NCBI RefSeq assembly: GCF_030272895.1
Contig: NZ_JALRNF010000012.1
Span: forward strand, 1-64,000
Origin: Pseudomonas sp. BGr12
Lineage (GTDB): Bacteria > Pseudomonadota > Gammaproteobacteria > Pseudomonadales > Pseudomonadaceae
Reading direction: 5' to 3'
DNA length: 64,000 nt
The notes under the pieces were generated by a model, which saw only the letters and a program-made list of their open reading frames with translations, had not been told where the DNA came from and did no database searches. Shown one piece after another: positions 17,824 to 25,514 of this stretch (position 1 is the stretch's first letter; every line of letters starts with the position of its first letter). A program made the translations under genes and the position numbers.

Positions 17824-18417
17824 ATGAGTGCTAACCCTCGCGTAGCCGAACATGCCATCTCCGACCAGTTCATCAAGCGCTGGTCGCCGCGCGCCTTCAC
17901 CGCCGAACCGATCAGCGAAGCCACCCTGCTGAGTTTCCTCGAAGCTGCGCGCTGGGCGCCGTCGGCCTACAACTCGCAGCCCTGGCGCTTTCTCTATGCG
18001 CGCCGCGACACGCCGAACTGGGAGCGCTACCTGGGCCTGCTCAACGAGTTCAACCGCAGCTGGGCGCAACACGCCTCGGCGCTGATCATCGTGATCTCCA
18101 AGACCACCTTCGCAGCGCCCGGCGCCAGCGAAGAAACCCCGGCCCTGTGGCACACCTTCGATACCGGTTCGGCCTGGGGCCACCTGGCCCTGCAGGCCAG
18201 CCTCAGCGGCTGGCACACCCACGGCATGGCCGGTTTCGACCAGGAACTGACCCGCAAGGAGCTGAAGATTCCCGACGGCTACGCGCTGCATGCCGTGGTG
18301 GCGGTGGGCAAGCTGGGCGACAAGGCCAGCCTGGCCGAAGCCCTGCAGGCCCGCGAAGTACCGAGCCCGCGCCGTTCGCTGAGCGAGCTGGCGGCCGAGG
18401 GTGATTTCACCTTGTGA
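17824..18417 (+). CDS. Nitroreductase-family flavoprotein
   Basis: A 197-residue FMN-binding oxidoreductase of the nitroreductase fold: IKRWSPRAFTAEPISE binds FMN phosphate, AARWAPSAYNSQPWRFLYA is the classic second motif, and AWGHLALQASLSGWHTHGMAGF lies in the C-terminal half. Substrates in the family range from nitro compounds to quinones. The ATG at 17824 follows AGGA. It is divergent from ycgN and convergent with the dehydrogenase gene, with a REP between. Confidence 0.88.
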   Translation: MSANPRVAEHAISDQFIKRWSPRAFTAEPISEATLLSFLEAARWAPSAYNSQPWRFLYARRDTPNWERYLGLLNEFNRSWAQHASALIIVISKTTFAAPGASEETPALWHTFDTGSAWGHLALQASLSGWHTHGMAGFDQELTRKELKIPDGYALHAVVAVGKLGDKASLAEALQAREVPSPRRSLSELAAEGDFTL

Positions 18418-18421
18418 GATT

Positions 18422-18462
18422 GATCGCGGGGCAAGTCCGTAGGAGCGGGCTTGCCCCGCGAT
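18422..18462. repeat. REP pair, closely spaced
   Basis: A truncated REP half (ATCGCGGGGCAAGTCC) is joined directly to a full REP copy in the opposite orientation (GTAGGAGCGGGCTTGCCCCG...). It fills the 49-bp gap between two convergent genes. Confidence 0.88.
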
Positions 18463-18466
18463 GCGG

Positions 18467-19399
18467 TCAATACCCGCGCTGGAAATCCACTTCGCCACGC
18501 AACCCCTGGCCCGCCTGATACGCCCGCAGATTCTCGACGAACAAGCGCACCATCGCCGTCGGCGAGGTCGGTGCCGAGCTGTGCCCGGTCAACAGCAAGC
18601 CCAGCGCGGTCCAGAACGGATGGCGCAGCGGCAGCGGCTCCTGGCGGCAGACATCGATCACCGCACCGGCCAGATGGCCTTGCTTCAAGGCCTCCACCAG
18701 CGCCGCATCGACCACCGCCACGCCGCGCCCGGCGTTGATGAACAGCGCCTCGGGGTTGAAGCGGGCGAACATCGCCGCGTCGTACAGGTCATGGGTGGCC
18801 GGCGTGTCGGGTAGCAGGTTGACCACGTAGTCCACCTCACCGACCAGGCGCCCCAACTCGCCCAGCCCCGCCACTTCGATGAACGGGGCCTGCTCACGGG
18901 CCTGGCTGGCGATACCGTACAGCTTGACGCCAAAGGGCAGGAGAAACTCGGCCACGCGCTGGCCGATGTCACCGGTGCCGACGATCAGCACCCGCCGCCC
19001 TTCCAGGCTGCGTCCGGGACGGGCATCCCACTTGCGCTCGACCTGGCTGACCAGGCGCGCCAGTACCTCACGCTCGTGCACCAGCAGGTAGGTCAGCACG
19101 TATTCGGCCATGACCTGGCCGAAGATGCCCACCGCGCGGGTCAGGCGGTAGTCACGCTGCAGGCCGTCGGCCAGCAACGGGGTGATGCCGGCCCAGGTCG
19201 ATTGCAGCCACTGCGGCTGATGCCCCTGGCGCAACAGGCTCGCCAGCAGGTCGGGCTGGCCCAGCCAGACAGGGCAATCGGCGGCAAGGCGGGCCAGCTC
19301 GGCCGAGTCGCCACTGGTCAGCACCTCCAGGTCCGGTGCCGCCTCGCCCAGCAGGCGAGCGTAGAGGGCATGGTCCTGTTCAGCGATCAAAACACGCAT
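18467..19399 (-). CDS. D-2-hydroxyacid dehydrogenase (GhrA-like)
   Basis: A 310-residue NAD(P)-dependent dehydrogenase of the D-2-hydroxyacid family, probably reducing glyoxylate, hydroxypyruvate or another 2-ketoacid. The Rossmann motif is VLIVGTGDIGQRVAEFLLPFG; active-site segments are FINAGRGVAVVDAALVEAL with the Arg, IDVCRQEPLP with the Glu, and LLTGHSSAPTSP with the His. The usual FxxEPLP Phe position is Cys here, a mild variation. The gene stands alone between a REP and ycgL. Confidence 0.87.
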   Translation of the reverse strand: MRVLIAEQDHALYARLLGEAAPDLEVLTSGDSAELARLAADCPVWLGQPDLLASLLRQGHQPQWLQSTWAGITPLLADGLQRDYRLTRAVGIFGQVMAEYVLTYLLVHEREVLARLVSQVERKWDARPGRSLEGRRVLIVGTGDIGQRVAEFLLPFGVKLYGIASQAREQAPFIEVAGLGELGRLVGEVDYVVNLLPDTPATHDLYDAAMFARFNPEALFINAGRGVAVVDAALVEALKQGHLAGAVIDVCRQEPLPLRHPFWTALGLLLTGHSSAPTSPTAMVRLFVENLRAYQAGQGLRGEVDFQRGY

Positions 19400-19477
19400 G
19401 TTCTTTACAACCTTGGCAGTAACAACGAAGACCGCCAGGGCATCGGCCCCGACGGCATCACGGCAGGCGGGCCGGTA

Positions 19478-19771
19478 TCAGACCGGGTCGTTGCGGCGCA
19501 GCAGCTCTTCAGGCAGGTGTTCGATGTACTCGTCCTCGGCCGGTGGCATCTGCAGGTGGTAGCCCTGCTGGTCGAGGTTTTCCAGGACCTTGGCGATGTC
19601 CTCGCGGGCCAGCTTGCGCTCCGGGGTCAGGACCAGGTCGAAGGCATGCACGGGAGTGCCGAAGAATGGCAGCAGGCCTTCGGGAACGCGCTCCAGGCCC
19701 TCGGCCTTGAGCACATACAGGTACATTTCGTTCTTGCGCGGGCTCTTGTAGATCGAGCAGATGCGTTTCAT
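19478..19771 (-). CDS. YcgL-domain protein
   Basis: A 97-residue member of the YcgL family ([20 protein letters not shown], then [15 protein letters not shown] and GYHLQMPP), which has a known small fold but no firm function. A much longer upstream frame is the shadow of rnd; the ATG at 19771 overlaps the rnd stop by 4 bp. The rnd-ycgL pairing is common in Pseudomonas and suggests a link to RNA turnover, though this is inference from position only. Confidence 0.87.
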   Translation of the reverse strand: MKRICSIYKSPRKNEMYLYVLKAEGLERVPEGLLPFFGTPVHAFDLVLTPERKLAREDIAKVLENLDQQGYHLQMPPAEDEYIEHLPEELLRRNDPV

Positions 19772-20901
19772 GGTTGTTCTCCAGCGCAGGCCAGGCAGTC
19801 GAGCAGCGCTTGCCCCATGCGCTCGCGACGCCAGCCGCGCAGCGAATCGGGAAGTTGATAGGGCCCCTTGGGGTAGCCGCTCTTGAGCAGCAATTCGAGG
19901 GTTTTCTTGCGCAGCATCAGTTCCGGGGCGATGTTCAGGCGCTCGCCTTCGGCCTGACCGATGGCGCGCAGTTGCTTGAGCAACGCCGAGGCCTCGATCG
20001 GCAGCGGTTCGGGCAACGCCGGCGGCCACTCGGCGGGCGGCACGCTGGCGGCCTGCTTGATCAGCGCCAGCAGAGTCTCACCGTCCTGGCGGATGGTGCG
20101 CGGGTGCATGTCTTCGATTTTCGCCAGTGCCGCGAGGGTGTCCGGCTGGGTCCTGGCCATGGGCCACAGGGCGTTTTCACGCACGATGCGGTTGCGCGGC
20201 AGGTTACGGGCGCGGGCTTCGCGTTCGCGCCAGGCGCAGAGTTCACGCAACACCGCCAACTGCGCCCGGGACAGTTTCCAGGCCAGCTTGGCGTCGCGGT
20301 ACAGCTCGTAGGGATCGGTTTCGCGGCGCAGCTGGGCGACCAGCTCGGCACCGTCTTCGAGCACCCAGGCGTGCTTCTCGTCCGACAGTTGCGGGCGCAG
20401 GCGCTCGTACAGCTCGGCCAGGTGCACCGCATCCTCGGCGGCATAGCTGACCTGAGTCTCGGACAGTGGGCGCTGCAGCCAGTCGGAACGGGTTTCGCCC
20501 TTGGGCAGTTCGATGCCGAGCACTTCCTGGACCAGGCGCGAGTAGCCCATGGAGAAACCCAGGTTCAGGTAGCCGGCGGCCAGCTGGGTGTCGAACAGCG
20601 GCGTCGGCAGGCTGCAGGTCAGGCGCGACAGCACTTCGAGGTCTTCGCTGCAGGCATGCAGCACCTTGATCACCTGCTGGTCTTCAAGCAGTTCGGCCAG
20701 CGGTTGCCAGTTGCCGATCAGCAACGGGTCGATCAGGTAGGCCCGTGCCCCGTCGCCGACCTGGATCAACCCGGCAATCGGATAAAAGGTGTCGACCCGC
20801 ATGAATTCGGTGTCGAGGGCCACGAAGGGCAGCTTGCGCCACTGCTGGCAGTGTGCGGCCAGGCTGCTGTCGTCGCAAATCCAGTGAATATCGATGGCCA
20901 C
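19768..20901 (-). CDS. rnd: Ribonuclease D
   Basis: A 377-residue 3'-to-5' exoribonuclease that helps to mature tRNA 3' ends. The DEDD exonuclease domain begins [15 protein letters not shown] (first Asp and Glu), continues with [17 protein letters not shown] and ends with [18 protein letters not shown] (Tyr and last Asp). An HRDC domain follows (about residues 210-290). The GTG start at 20901 is preceded by GGGAG and gives the family length; the frame remains open a further 50 codons into a REP region. It is in an operon with ycgL. Confidence 0.92.
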   Translation of the reverse strand: MAIDIHWICDDSSLAAHCQQWRKLPFVALDTEFMRVDTFYPIAGLIQVGDGARAYLIDPLLIGNWQPLAELLEDQQVIKVLHACSEDLEVLSRLTCSLPTPLFDTQLAAGYLNLGFSMGYSRLVQEVLGIELPKGETRSDWLQRPLSETQVSYAAEDAVHLAELYERLRPQLSDEKHAWVLEDGAELVAQLRRETDPYELYRDAKLAWKLSRAQLAVLRELCAWREREARARNLPRNRIVRENALWPMARTQPDTLAALAKIEDMHPRTIRQDGETLLALIKQAASVPPAEWPPALPEPLPIEASALLKQLRAIGQAEGERLNIAPELMLRKKTLELLLKSGYPKGPYQLPDSLRGWRRERMGQALLDCLACAGEQP

Positions 20902-20966
20902 AAGGCTCTCCCACAAACAATGGCGCGCAGTATATACGGCGCAGGCCATTGCCGGGAAACCGCTCG

Positions 20967-21036
20967 GTGGGAGCGGGCTTGCCCCGCGATTTAATCTGGC
21001 TGACCGTCCCCGATCGCGGGTCAAGCCCGCCCCCAC
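20967..21036. repeat. REP pair reaching into the 3' end of eptA
   Basis: REP copies at 20967-20990 and, inverted and degenerate, at 21012-21036. The second runs past the eptA stop codon (21021-21023) into its last codons. The first lies 66 bp upstream of the rnd start. Unlike most REPs in the window it is between two same-strand genes, not convergent ones. Confidence 0.88.
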
Positions 21037-22658
21037 AGCGCCGGGCGGCAACCGGCAAACATGTCCAGCTGCGGCTGGTACAGCGCGGTATGCACCTGCA
21101 GCAGGCCGAGCATCGAGTGGAACAGGTTGTCCTGGCTCAACGGCTCGTTGCGTGCCTTGTTCAGGCAGTCGGTGTCGATGGCGAAGCTCTTGCGGTAGTT
21201 GTCGGAGAACCAGGCCAGCATCGGCACGTGTTTTTGCTGCTCCGGCGCCAGCATGTACGGCGTGCCATGCAGGAACAGGTTGTACTCGCCCAGCGATTCG
21301 CCGTGGTCCGACAGGTAGAGCATGGCGGTGTCGACCTTGTCCTGCTTGCTGCGCAGGATATCGATCAACGAGGCCAGCACATGATCGGTGTAGACCAGGG
21401 TGTTGTCATAGCCGTTGATGATGCTCTGTTCACTGCACTGGTTCAGGGCGTTGCTCGGGCACACCGGGGTAAAGCGCTCGTATTGCATCGGGTAGCGCTT
21501 GAAGTACTCCGGTCCGTGGCTGCCCATCTGGTGCAGCACCAGCACGGTGTCCTGCTGCAGGTTGTCGATGATCGATGCCAGGCCCTGCAAGAGGATCTCG
21601 TCATGACACTCGCTGCTGGTGCACAGCGCCGGGTCCTTGAGGTTGCTGACGTCCTCGAACTGCACCCGGTCGCAGGTGCCCTTGCAACCGGACTGGTTGT
21701 CACGCCAGCGCACCGCCAACCCGGCGCGCTGCAGTACATCGAGCAGGCCCTCCTGGTTCTTGGCCTTGCTGGCCTCGTAGCCCTTGCGGGTAAGGTTGGA
21801 GAACATGCAGGGCACCGACACCGCCGTCTCGGTACCACAGGAATGCACATCGCTGAAGGCGATCAGGCCTGCTTCCTTGCCCAGTTCCGGCGTGGTATCA
21901 CGGCCATAGCCGAGCAGGCCGAAGTTCTCCGCCCGGGCGCTCTCCCCCACCACCAGCACAGTCAGGGATTTGCGCGCATGCTGCTGCCAGGCCGGATCAC
22001 GCTGGGCATCTTCGCCGATTTTGCTGAAGGGTTTGGCTGCAGTTCCAACCTGTTCGCGGACGTAGCCGATGGAGGCGCCCACCACGTTGCTCGGCACCAG
22101 CATCAGGCGAATCTCGTGATGGTTGCGAAACAGCGAGGCAAGCCCCTGGTAGTTGACCAGAGCCACCACCCCGAGCATGCCCAGGGTGGCAGTAGCGGCG
22201 AACAACTTGCCGAGCAACTCCCGATGCCAGCGGCGGTAACTGATCGGCGTTTTATAAAGCACCAGTGACGGCACTACACCCAACAGCAGGATATAGATGA
22301 AAAGTTTCAGCGACAGTAAATCATGAACTTCCGAAACATTGGTCTCGGCGGTATTACGCAACATACCCACATCAATCAATATACCGTATTGATTCATGAA
22401 GTAAGCCGCTCCGGCACTGACCATGAACAAGGTAATCAATAGCGGTTTCAACACCCGAGGAAAGGCCACCAGGGTCAGGATCAAGTTGAAGGCGCAGAAG
22501 ATCAGCGCAGCAAAGGCCAGGCGCAGGAAGATGCCGTGGACACCCGGTGCGACCACCTCGGACAAATGATTCCACAGTACCGAGTTAAAGCCGATCAACA
22601 GGTAAAGACTGGCTAGCAACGTGACCCATTCGGTCCGCAGGGGTTTGACCTTGAACAT
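21021..22658 (-). CDS. eptA: Lipid A phosphoethanolamine transferase (EptA/CptA type)
   Basis: A 545-residue inner-membrane enzyme that would transfer phosphoethanolamine to lipid A, lowering negative charge and the effect of cationic peptides. Five membrane segments lie in the first ~180 residues, followed by a periplasmic sulfatase-fold domain. The likely nucleophile is Thr278 in SCGTETAVSVPCMF; other metal-site motifs are VVGESARAENFGLLGYGRDT, HQMGSHGPEYFKRYP and YLSDHGESLGEY, with paired cysteines for disulfides. ATG at 22658 opens MFKVKPLRTEW. The last codons come from a REP. Two ColR-like boxes lie upstream. A core-directed CptA role is the alternative. Confidence 0.88.
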   Translation of the reverse strand: MFKVKPLRTEWVTLLASLYLLIGFNSVLWNHLSEVVAPGVHGIFLRLAFAALIFCAFNLILTLVAFPRVLKPLLITLFMVSAGAAYFMNQYGILIDVGMLRNTAETNVSEVHDLLSLKLFIYILLLGVVPSLVLYKTPISYRRWHRELLGKLFAATATLGMLGVVALVNYQGLASLFRNHHEIRLMLVPSNVVGASIGYVREQVGTAAKPFSKIGEDAQRDPAWQQHARKSLTVLVVGESARAENFGLLGYGRDTTPELGKEAGLIAFSDVHSCGTETAVSVPCMFSNLTRKGYEASKAKNQEGLLDVLQRAGLAVRWRDNQSGCKGTCDRVQFEDVSNLKDPALCTSSECHDEILLQGLASIIDNLQQDTVLVLHQMGSHGPEYFKRYPMQYERFTPVCPSNALNQCSEQSIINGYDNTLVYTDHVLASLIDILRSKQDKVDTAMLYLSDHGESLGEYNLFLHGTPYMLAPEQQKHVPMLAWFSDNYRKSFAIDTDCLNKARNEPLSQDNLFHSMLGLLQVHTALYQPQLDMFAGCRPALWGRA

Positions 22659-22687
22659 GGCGCTTCGCTTGATGAAGAGTCGGGAAC

Positions 22688-22704
22688 GGTGCCGTTGCGG
22701 CACC
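22688..22704 (-). promoter_or_regulatory. Hairpin in the eptA 5' leader
   Basis: A perfect 7-bp stem (GGTGCCG/CGGCACC) with a 3-base loop lies about 30 bases upstream of the eptA start codon. It could affect message stability or ribosome access. Confidence 0.4.
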
Positions 22705-22749
22705 ACCTTTAAACAGCCCGGACTTTAAGTAGCACGCCATCAATTTTTC

Positions 22750-22765
22750 GTGAAAAAGACGCCAA
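22750..22765 (-). promoter_or_regulatory. Predicted ColR box 1 upstream of eptA
   Basis: On the minus strand the site reads TTGGCGTCTTTTTCAC, 15 of 16 positions matching the ColR consensus as I recall it for P. putida (YYNA[C/G]NNYTTTTTCAC). It points in the same direction as eptA. A possible -10 (TACTTA) lies about 18 bp downstream. Confidence 0.5.
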
Positions 22766-22793
22766 CAATTGGTGGATTGGCGCCAACTTCTTC

Positions 22794-22809
22794 ATTACAT
22801 TTTTTTCAC
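22794..22809 (+). promoter_or_regulatory. Predicted ColR box 2, opposite orientation
   Basis: ATTACATTTTTTTCAC on the plus strand, again 15 of 16 against the recalled ColR consensus. It lies 28 bp from box 1 in the opposite orientation and 20 bp from the stop codon of the isomerase gene. Confidence 0.45.
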
Positions 22810-22829
22810 ATTAAATATGCCTGGGACGA

Positions 22830-23195
22830 CTATCCCGGCAGATGAATTTTCGAATAGGAATCACGATCGATATCCAGCACTTCGACACAGAGTTGAATAT
22901 CCAGCCCCGGTGTGGCGGCAATGGTTTCCTTGAGCACCTCCAGCAAGCTGGCCGACAACTGCCGCTTCACCTCGGCGGAGCGGCCACTGAGGATGGCCAG
23001 CTTGATGTGGGCAAAGGCCCGCTCGGCCGGAGCCACCCCCACACGGAAAGCCCCCTGGGCCACAGCGCGGCTCTTGATGTCGAGCTCATCGGCGAACTGC
23101 CCGCTGCCCACCAGGGCATGGTTCAGGCGCAGCAGCAGGCGGTCGACGTCCAGCCCGGTCAGGTTGTCGCTGTATTCCACATGAAGGTGAGGCAT
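22830..23195 (-). CDS. 5-carboxymethyl-2-hydroxymuconate isomerase family protein
   Basis: A 121-residue tautomerase-fold protein like HpaF/CHMI, which isomerises 5-carboxymethyl-2-hydroxymuconate in homoprotocatechuate breakdown. The mature N-terminus is Pro2 (MPHLHVEYSDNL), the catalytic base in the family. No other hpa gene is nearby, so the substrate here may differ. It stands alone: upstream is the divergent ydcH-like gene (117-bp gap), downstream the eptA promoter region. Confidence 0.82.
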   Translation of the reverse strand: MPHLHVEYSDNLTGLDVDRLLLRLNHALVGSGQFADELDIKSRAVAQGAFRVGVAPAERAFAHIKLAILSGRSAEVKRQLSASLLEVLKETIAATPGLDIQLCVEVLDIDRDSYSKIHLPG

Positions 23196-23312
23196 CGCAA
23201 AGAACCTTGAGATCAGAATTGTTGCGACAGACTACCGCACCCCCGGAACCCGGCAAAGACGACTATTCTCTAAGTTCATGACTTCCACCCCAAACCCCGG
23301 AGAGGTGAAGAA

Positions 23313-23537
23313 ATGCCGGTCAAGCACGATTTGCTCGCAGACCTGAACATGACCAGGGAGGCGTTCGACGCCAAGAAAAAAACCGATACGCGGCTCAGCG
23401 AGCTGCACGACAAGTACAACGCCATCGACGTCGAGGTGGTCAAGGCGGAAAGCAGCAGCGCCACCGATGACCAGATCACCCAGCTGCGCAAGAAACGTCT
23501 GCTGATCAAGGACGAAATCGTCGCCCATCTGAAATAA
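23313..23537 (+). CDS. YdcH-family (DUF465) small protein
   Basis: A 74-residue highly charged, helical protein (TREAFDAKKKTDTRLSELHD, then QITQLRKKRLLIKDEIVAHL) of the YdcH/DUF465 family, probably a coiled-coil hairpin of unknown function. The ribosome site GGAGAGGTGAAGAA before the ATG is strong. Confidence 0.82.
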   Translation: MPVKHDLLADLNMTREAFDAKKKTDTRLSELHDKYNAIDVEVVKAESSSATDDQITQLRKKRLLIKDEIVAHLK

Positions 23538-23552
23538 CCACCGCCGAACACC

Positions 23553-23620
23553 TGACAAGCGGGCTTAGCCGCGATTGCGATCTACCAGCCATATCGCATC
23601 GCGAAGCAAGCCCGCTTATA
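23553..23620. repeat. Degenerate REP pair
   Basis: Inverted, diverged REP halves (ACAAGCGGGCTTAGCCGCGAT at about 23555-23575 and ATCGCGAAGCAAGCCCGCTT at about 23598-23617) lie between ydcH and the convergent unknown gene. They have several mismatches to the main REP core. Confidence 0.75.
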
Positions 23621-23735
23621 TTTCAATCGGTACCTGTCAGTTGCCCAGCGTTCGATTTGTGTACGTGACCGGAACACCTTCCCCGTCAGGCTGCACACCC
23701 AGGCTGTTCAACACCCCACCAACATCCGCTCCGGC

Positions 23736-24377
23736 TTATTCCGCCACCATCTCTTCAATTTCCTTCCAGAGTTTATCCGTCGAGGGCTCGTAGTTGAACA
23801 CGACGGTGAATGAAGGTCCCTCTGCGCCGCCATTGCCACACATCAGATTCGTGTACCGTTGATCCACTGCATCGCAAAAGGCTTCACCCTGATCGGTGTC
23901 TGCACCTCGCATGGCCAGGCCGAAGATCAGCATTCTCAGTACCTCAGGACTGCTCATTGCCTGGCCCGGGTATTGTTGGGCAGAGGTAATCAATGCGCCA
24001 ACGTCAATGATGGCCTTGATCGAATCAGGCAATGAAAGCGTTGCTTGCGTTGAATCCATCAATTCCTTGACAGCAGCTTCAAAACCCACTGGCTTGTATT
24101 GCCCCGTGAACACCCAGAAAGTTGCATTAGCCAGTGAATCGAGAGATTTGCATTCGCACACATCGAGCGCAAGCTCCACATAGTTTTTGAAAAGATCAGG
24201 ATCGTACGTTGCCAAGGCAAGCTGCAGCTCATAAGGGGGTAGAAACTTCAGGTCAGGCAAACCGCTCCGGACGGCTTGAAAGGTTTCCAGTGTCAGGTTC
24301 AGTGGAGCGGGATCAGGTTGGTTTGATGCGTCACTTTGCCAGTGAGTGGAAGCAGGATGGGTAGATACGGGAAACAT
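23736..24377 (-). CDS. Unrecognised protein, accessory-looking
   Basis: A 213-residue protein I cannot place. It lacks a signal peptide; the first ~30 residues are polar and proline-rich (STHPASTHWQSDASNQPDPA), and the rest is mainly helical, with LKFLPPYELQLALATYDPDL, a Cys pair in DVCECKSLDSL and a further Cys in TNLMCGNGG. The ATG at 24377 follows GGAGAG at good spacing, so it is probably translated. The region is visibly richer in A and T than its neighbours and is bracketed by degenerate REPs. It could be a horizontally gained or fast-evolving gene; effector or immunity roles are possible but unsupported. Confidence 0.6.
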   Translation of the reverse strand: MFPVSTHPASTHWQSDASNQPDPAPLNLTLETFQAVRSGLPDLKFLPPYELQLALATYDPDLFKNYVELALDVCECKSLDSLANATFWVFTGQYKPVGFEAAVKELMDSTQATLSLPDSIKAIIDVGALITSAQQYPGQAMSSPEVLRMLIFGLAMRGADTDQGEAFCDAVDQRYTNLMCGNGGAEGPSFTVVFNYEPSTDKLWKEIEEMVAE

Positions 24378-24458
24378 GCGGACTCTCCAGGAGGATTCCC
24401 GACCAGATGATCGACACACGTCACGCACATTGCTTTCACATTCCGCTCATACCAGAGC

Positions 24459-24499
24459 CAGCCCCGCGATTGCCATCGAGGGGCAAGCTCGCTTCTGCA
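24459..24499. repeat. Degenerate REP hairpin
   Basis: A short inverted pair (AGCCCCGCGAT, then ATCGAGGGGCAAGCTCGCTTCTGC) lies 9 bp downstream of the PhyH gene and 82 bp upstream of the unknown gene, with mismatches to the standard REP. Confidence 0.65.
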
Positions 24500-24507
24500 G
24501 TTATCCG

Positions 24508-25311
24508 TTATGACCGCGTCCACACCACCGGAAACCAGTCCTCGCGCATCCGCTCCCCGGTTTTCAAATCAATCCCCGGAAACGGTGGCGAGGTTCGTCC
24601 CGGCCGCTGTACATAACGCACATCGTCGCCCATGAACCGGGTCGAGAACGCCCGGCGGCGATTGCCCCCCGTATTGCCGGCCGCACCATGCACGGTACGG
24701 AAATCGAAGACCACCGCATCGCCCGGCTCCAGTTCCGGGGAGAGGATCTGGTATTCGCCGTTTTCCACGTCCGGCATGTCCATGAACAGGCTCTCCCCGG
24801 TGCCGGCATCCTGGGCACCGTAGAAATCCTTGTTGCTGGCCCAGCTTTTCGGCCGTACCGGCTTGGGCCAGCGGTGTGAGCCCAGCACCACACTCAGGGT
24901 GTTGTGGCGGGTGACCGGGTCCAGCGGGATCCAGTAACTGGCGGTTTGCAGGCCGTCCACGCAGTAGTACGGCAGGTCCTGGTGCCAGGGTGTCGGCTTG
25001 GACGTGCCCGGTTCCTTGACCAGGATGTGCTCATGGAACACCTGCACCTCCCGGGACTGCATCAGCTCGCCGGCGATGGCCGCCGCCGGGGAGTTCAGCA
25101 CGAAGTCCTTGAAGGTCGGAATCCGCTGCCAGTTGCAGTAGTCCTCGAAGAAGCGCCCACCTTCGCCGCTACCGACGTTTTCGATGGCAAAGGCGCTGGG
25201 CGCCGCCAGGTTCTGCTCGAAACCTTCTCGCAAAGGCTCGATCCAGTCGCGGAACACGCCACGCAACACGATCGCACCATCACGCTGGAACTGTTCGATA
25301 TCGGCATTCAT
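24508..25311 (-). CDS. PhyH-family (phytanoyl-CoA dioxygenase-like) Fe(II)/2OG oxygenase
   Basis: A 267-residue member of the PhyH family of non-haem iron dioxygenases. The iron ligands are visible as HQD in [14 protein letters not shown] and His in [20 protein letters not shown], whose arginines should bind 2-oxoglutarate. PhyH members hydroxylate varied substrates, such as ectoine, acyl-CoAs and natural products; nothing here fixes the substrate. The ATG at 25311 follows GAGAGG. It is divergent from the ProY-like permease gene (203-bp gap), so a shared substrate is conceivable. Confidence 0.85.
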   Translation of the reverse strand: MNADIEQFQRDGAIVLRGVFRDWIEPLREGFEQNLAAPSAFAIENVGSGEGGRFFEDYCNWQRIPTFKDFVLNSPAAAIAGELMQSREVQVFHEHILVKEPGTSKPTPWHQDLPYYCVDGLQTASYWIPLDPVTRHNTLSVVLGSHRWPKPVRPKSWASNKDFYGAQDAGTGESLFMDMPDVENGEYQILSPELEPGDAVVFDFRTVHGAAGNTGGNRRRAFSTRFMGDDVRYVQRPGRTSPPFPGIDLKTGERMREDWFPVVWTRS

Positions 25312-25514
25312 CGGGGGCCACCTCTCTTGTTGTAATGGCCGAAAGTATTGGATCGCTGTTCGCCGCCGGTAAACGACACTTTGCCTATTCGCCACTATCA
25401 GCATTCTGTATAACCCGGCGTATTGTCAGCCCCGCCCGTTGGCCGGTTAATAGCCCTGCCTGTCTCCTTCGGCACCCTGCCACTCAAAACAAGAACAATG
25501 AGGAGTTACCTGGG

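Noticed and set aside
23575..23793. A 72-codon plus-strand frame as a small gene
   Set aside because: It starts inside a degenerate REP and runs into the 3' end of the unknown gene with no ribosome site.
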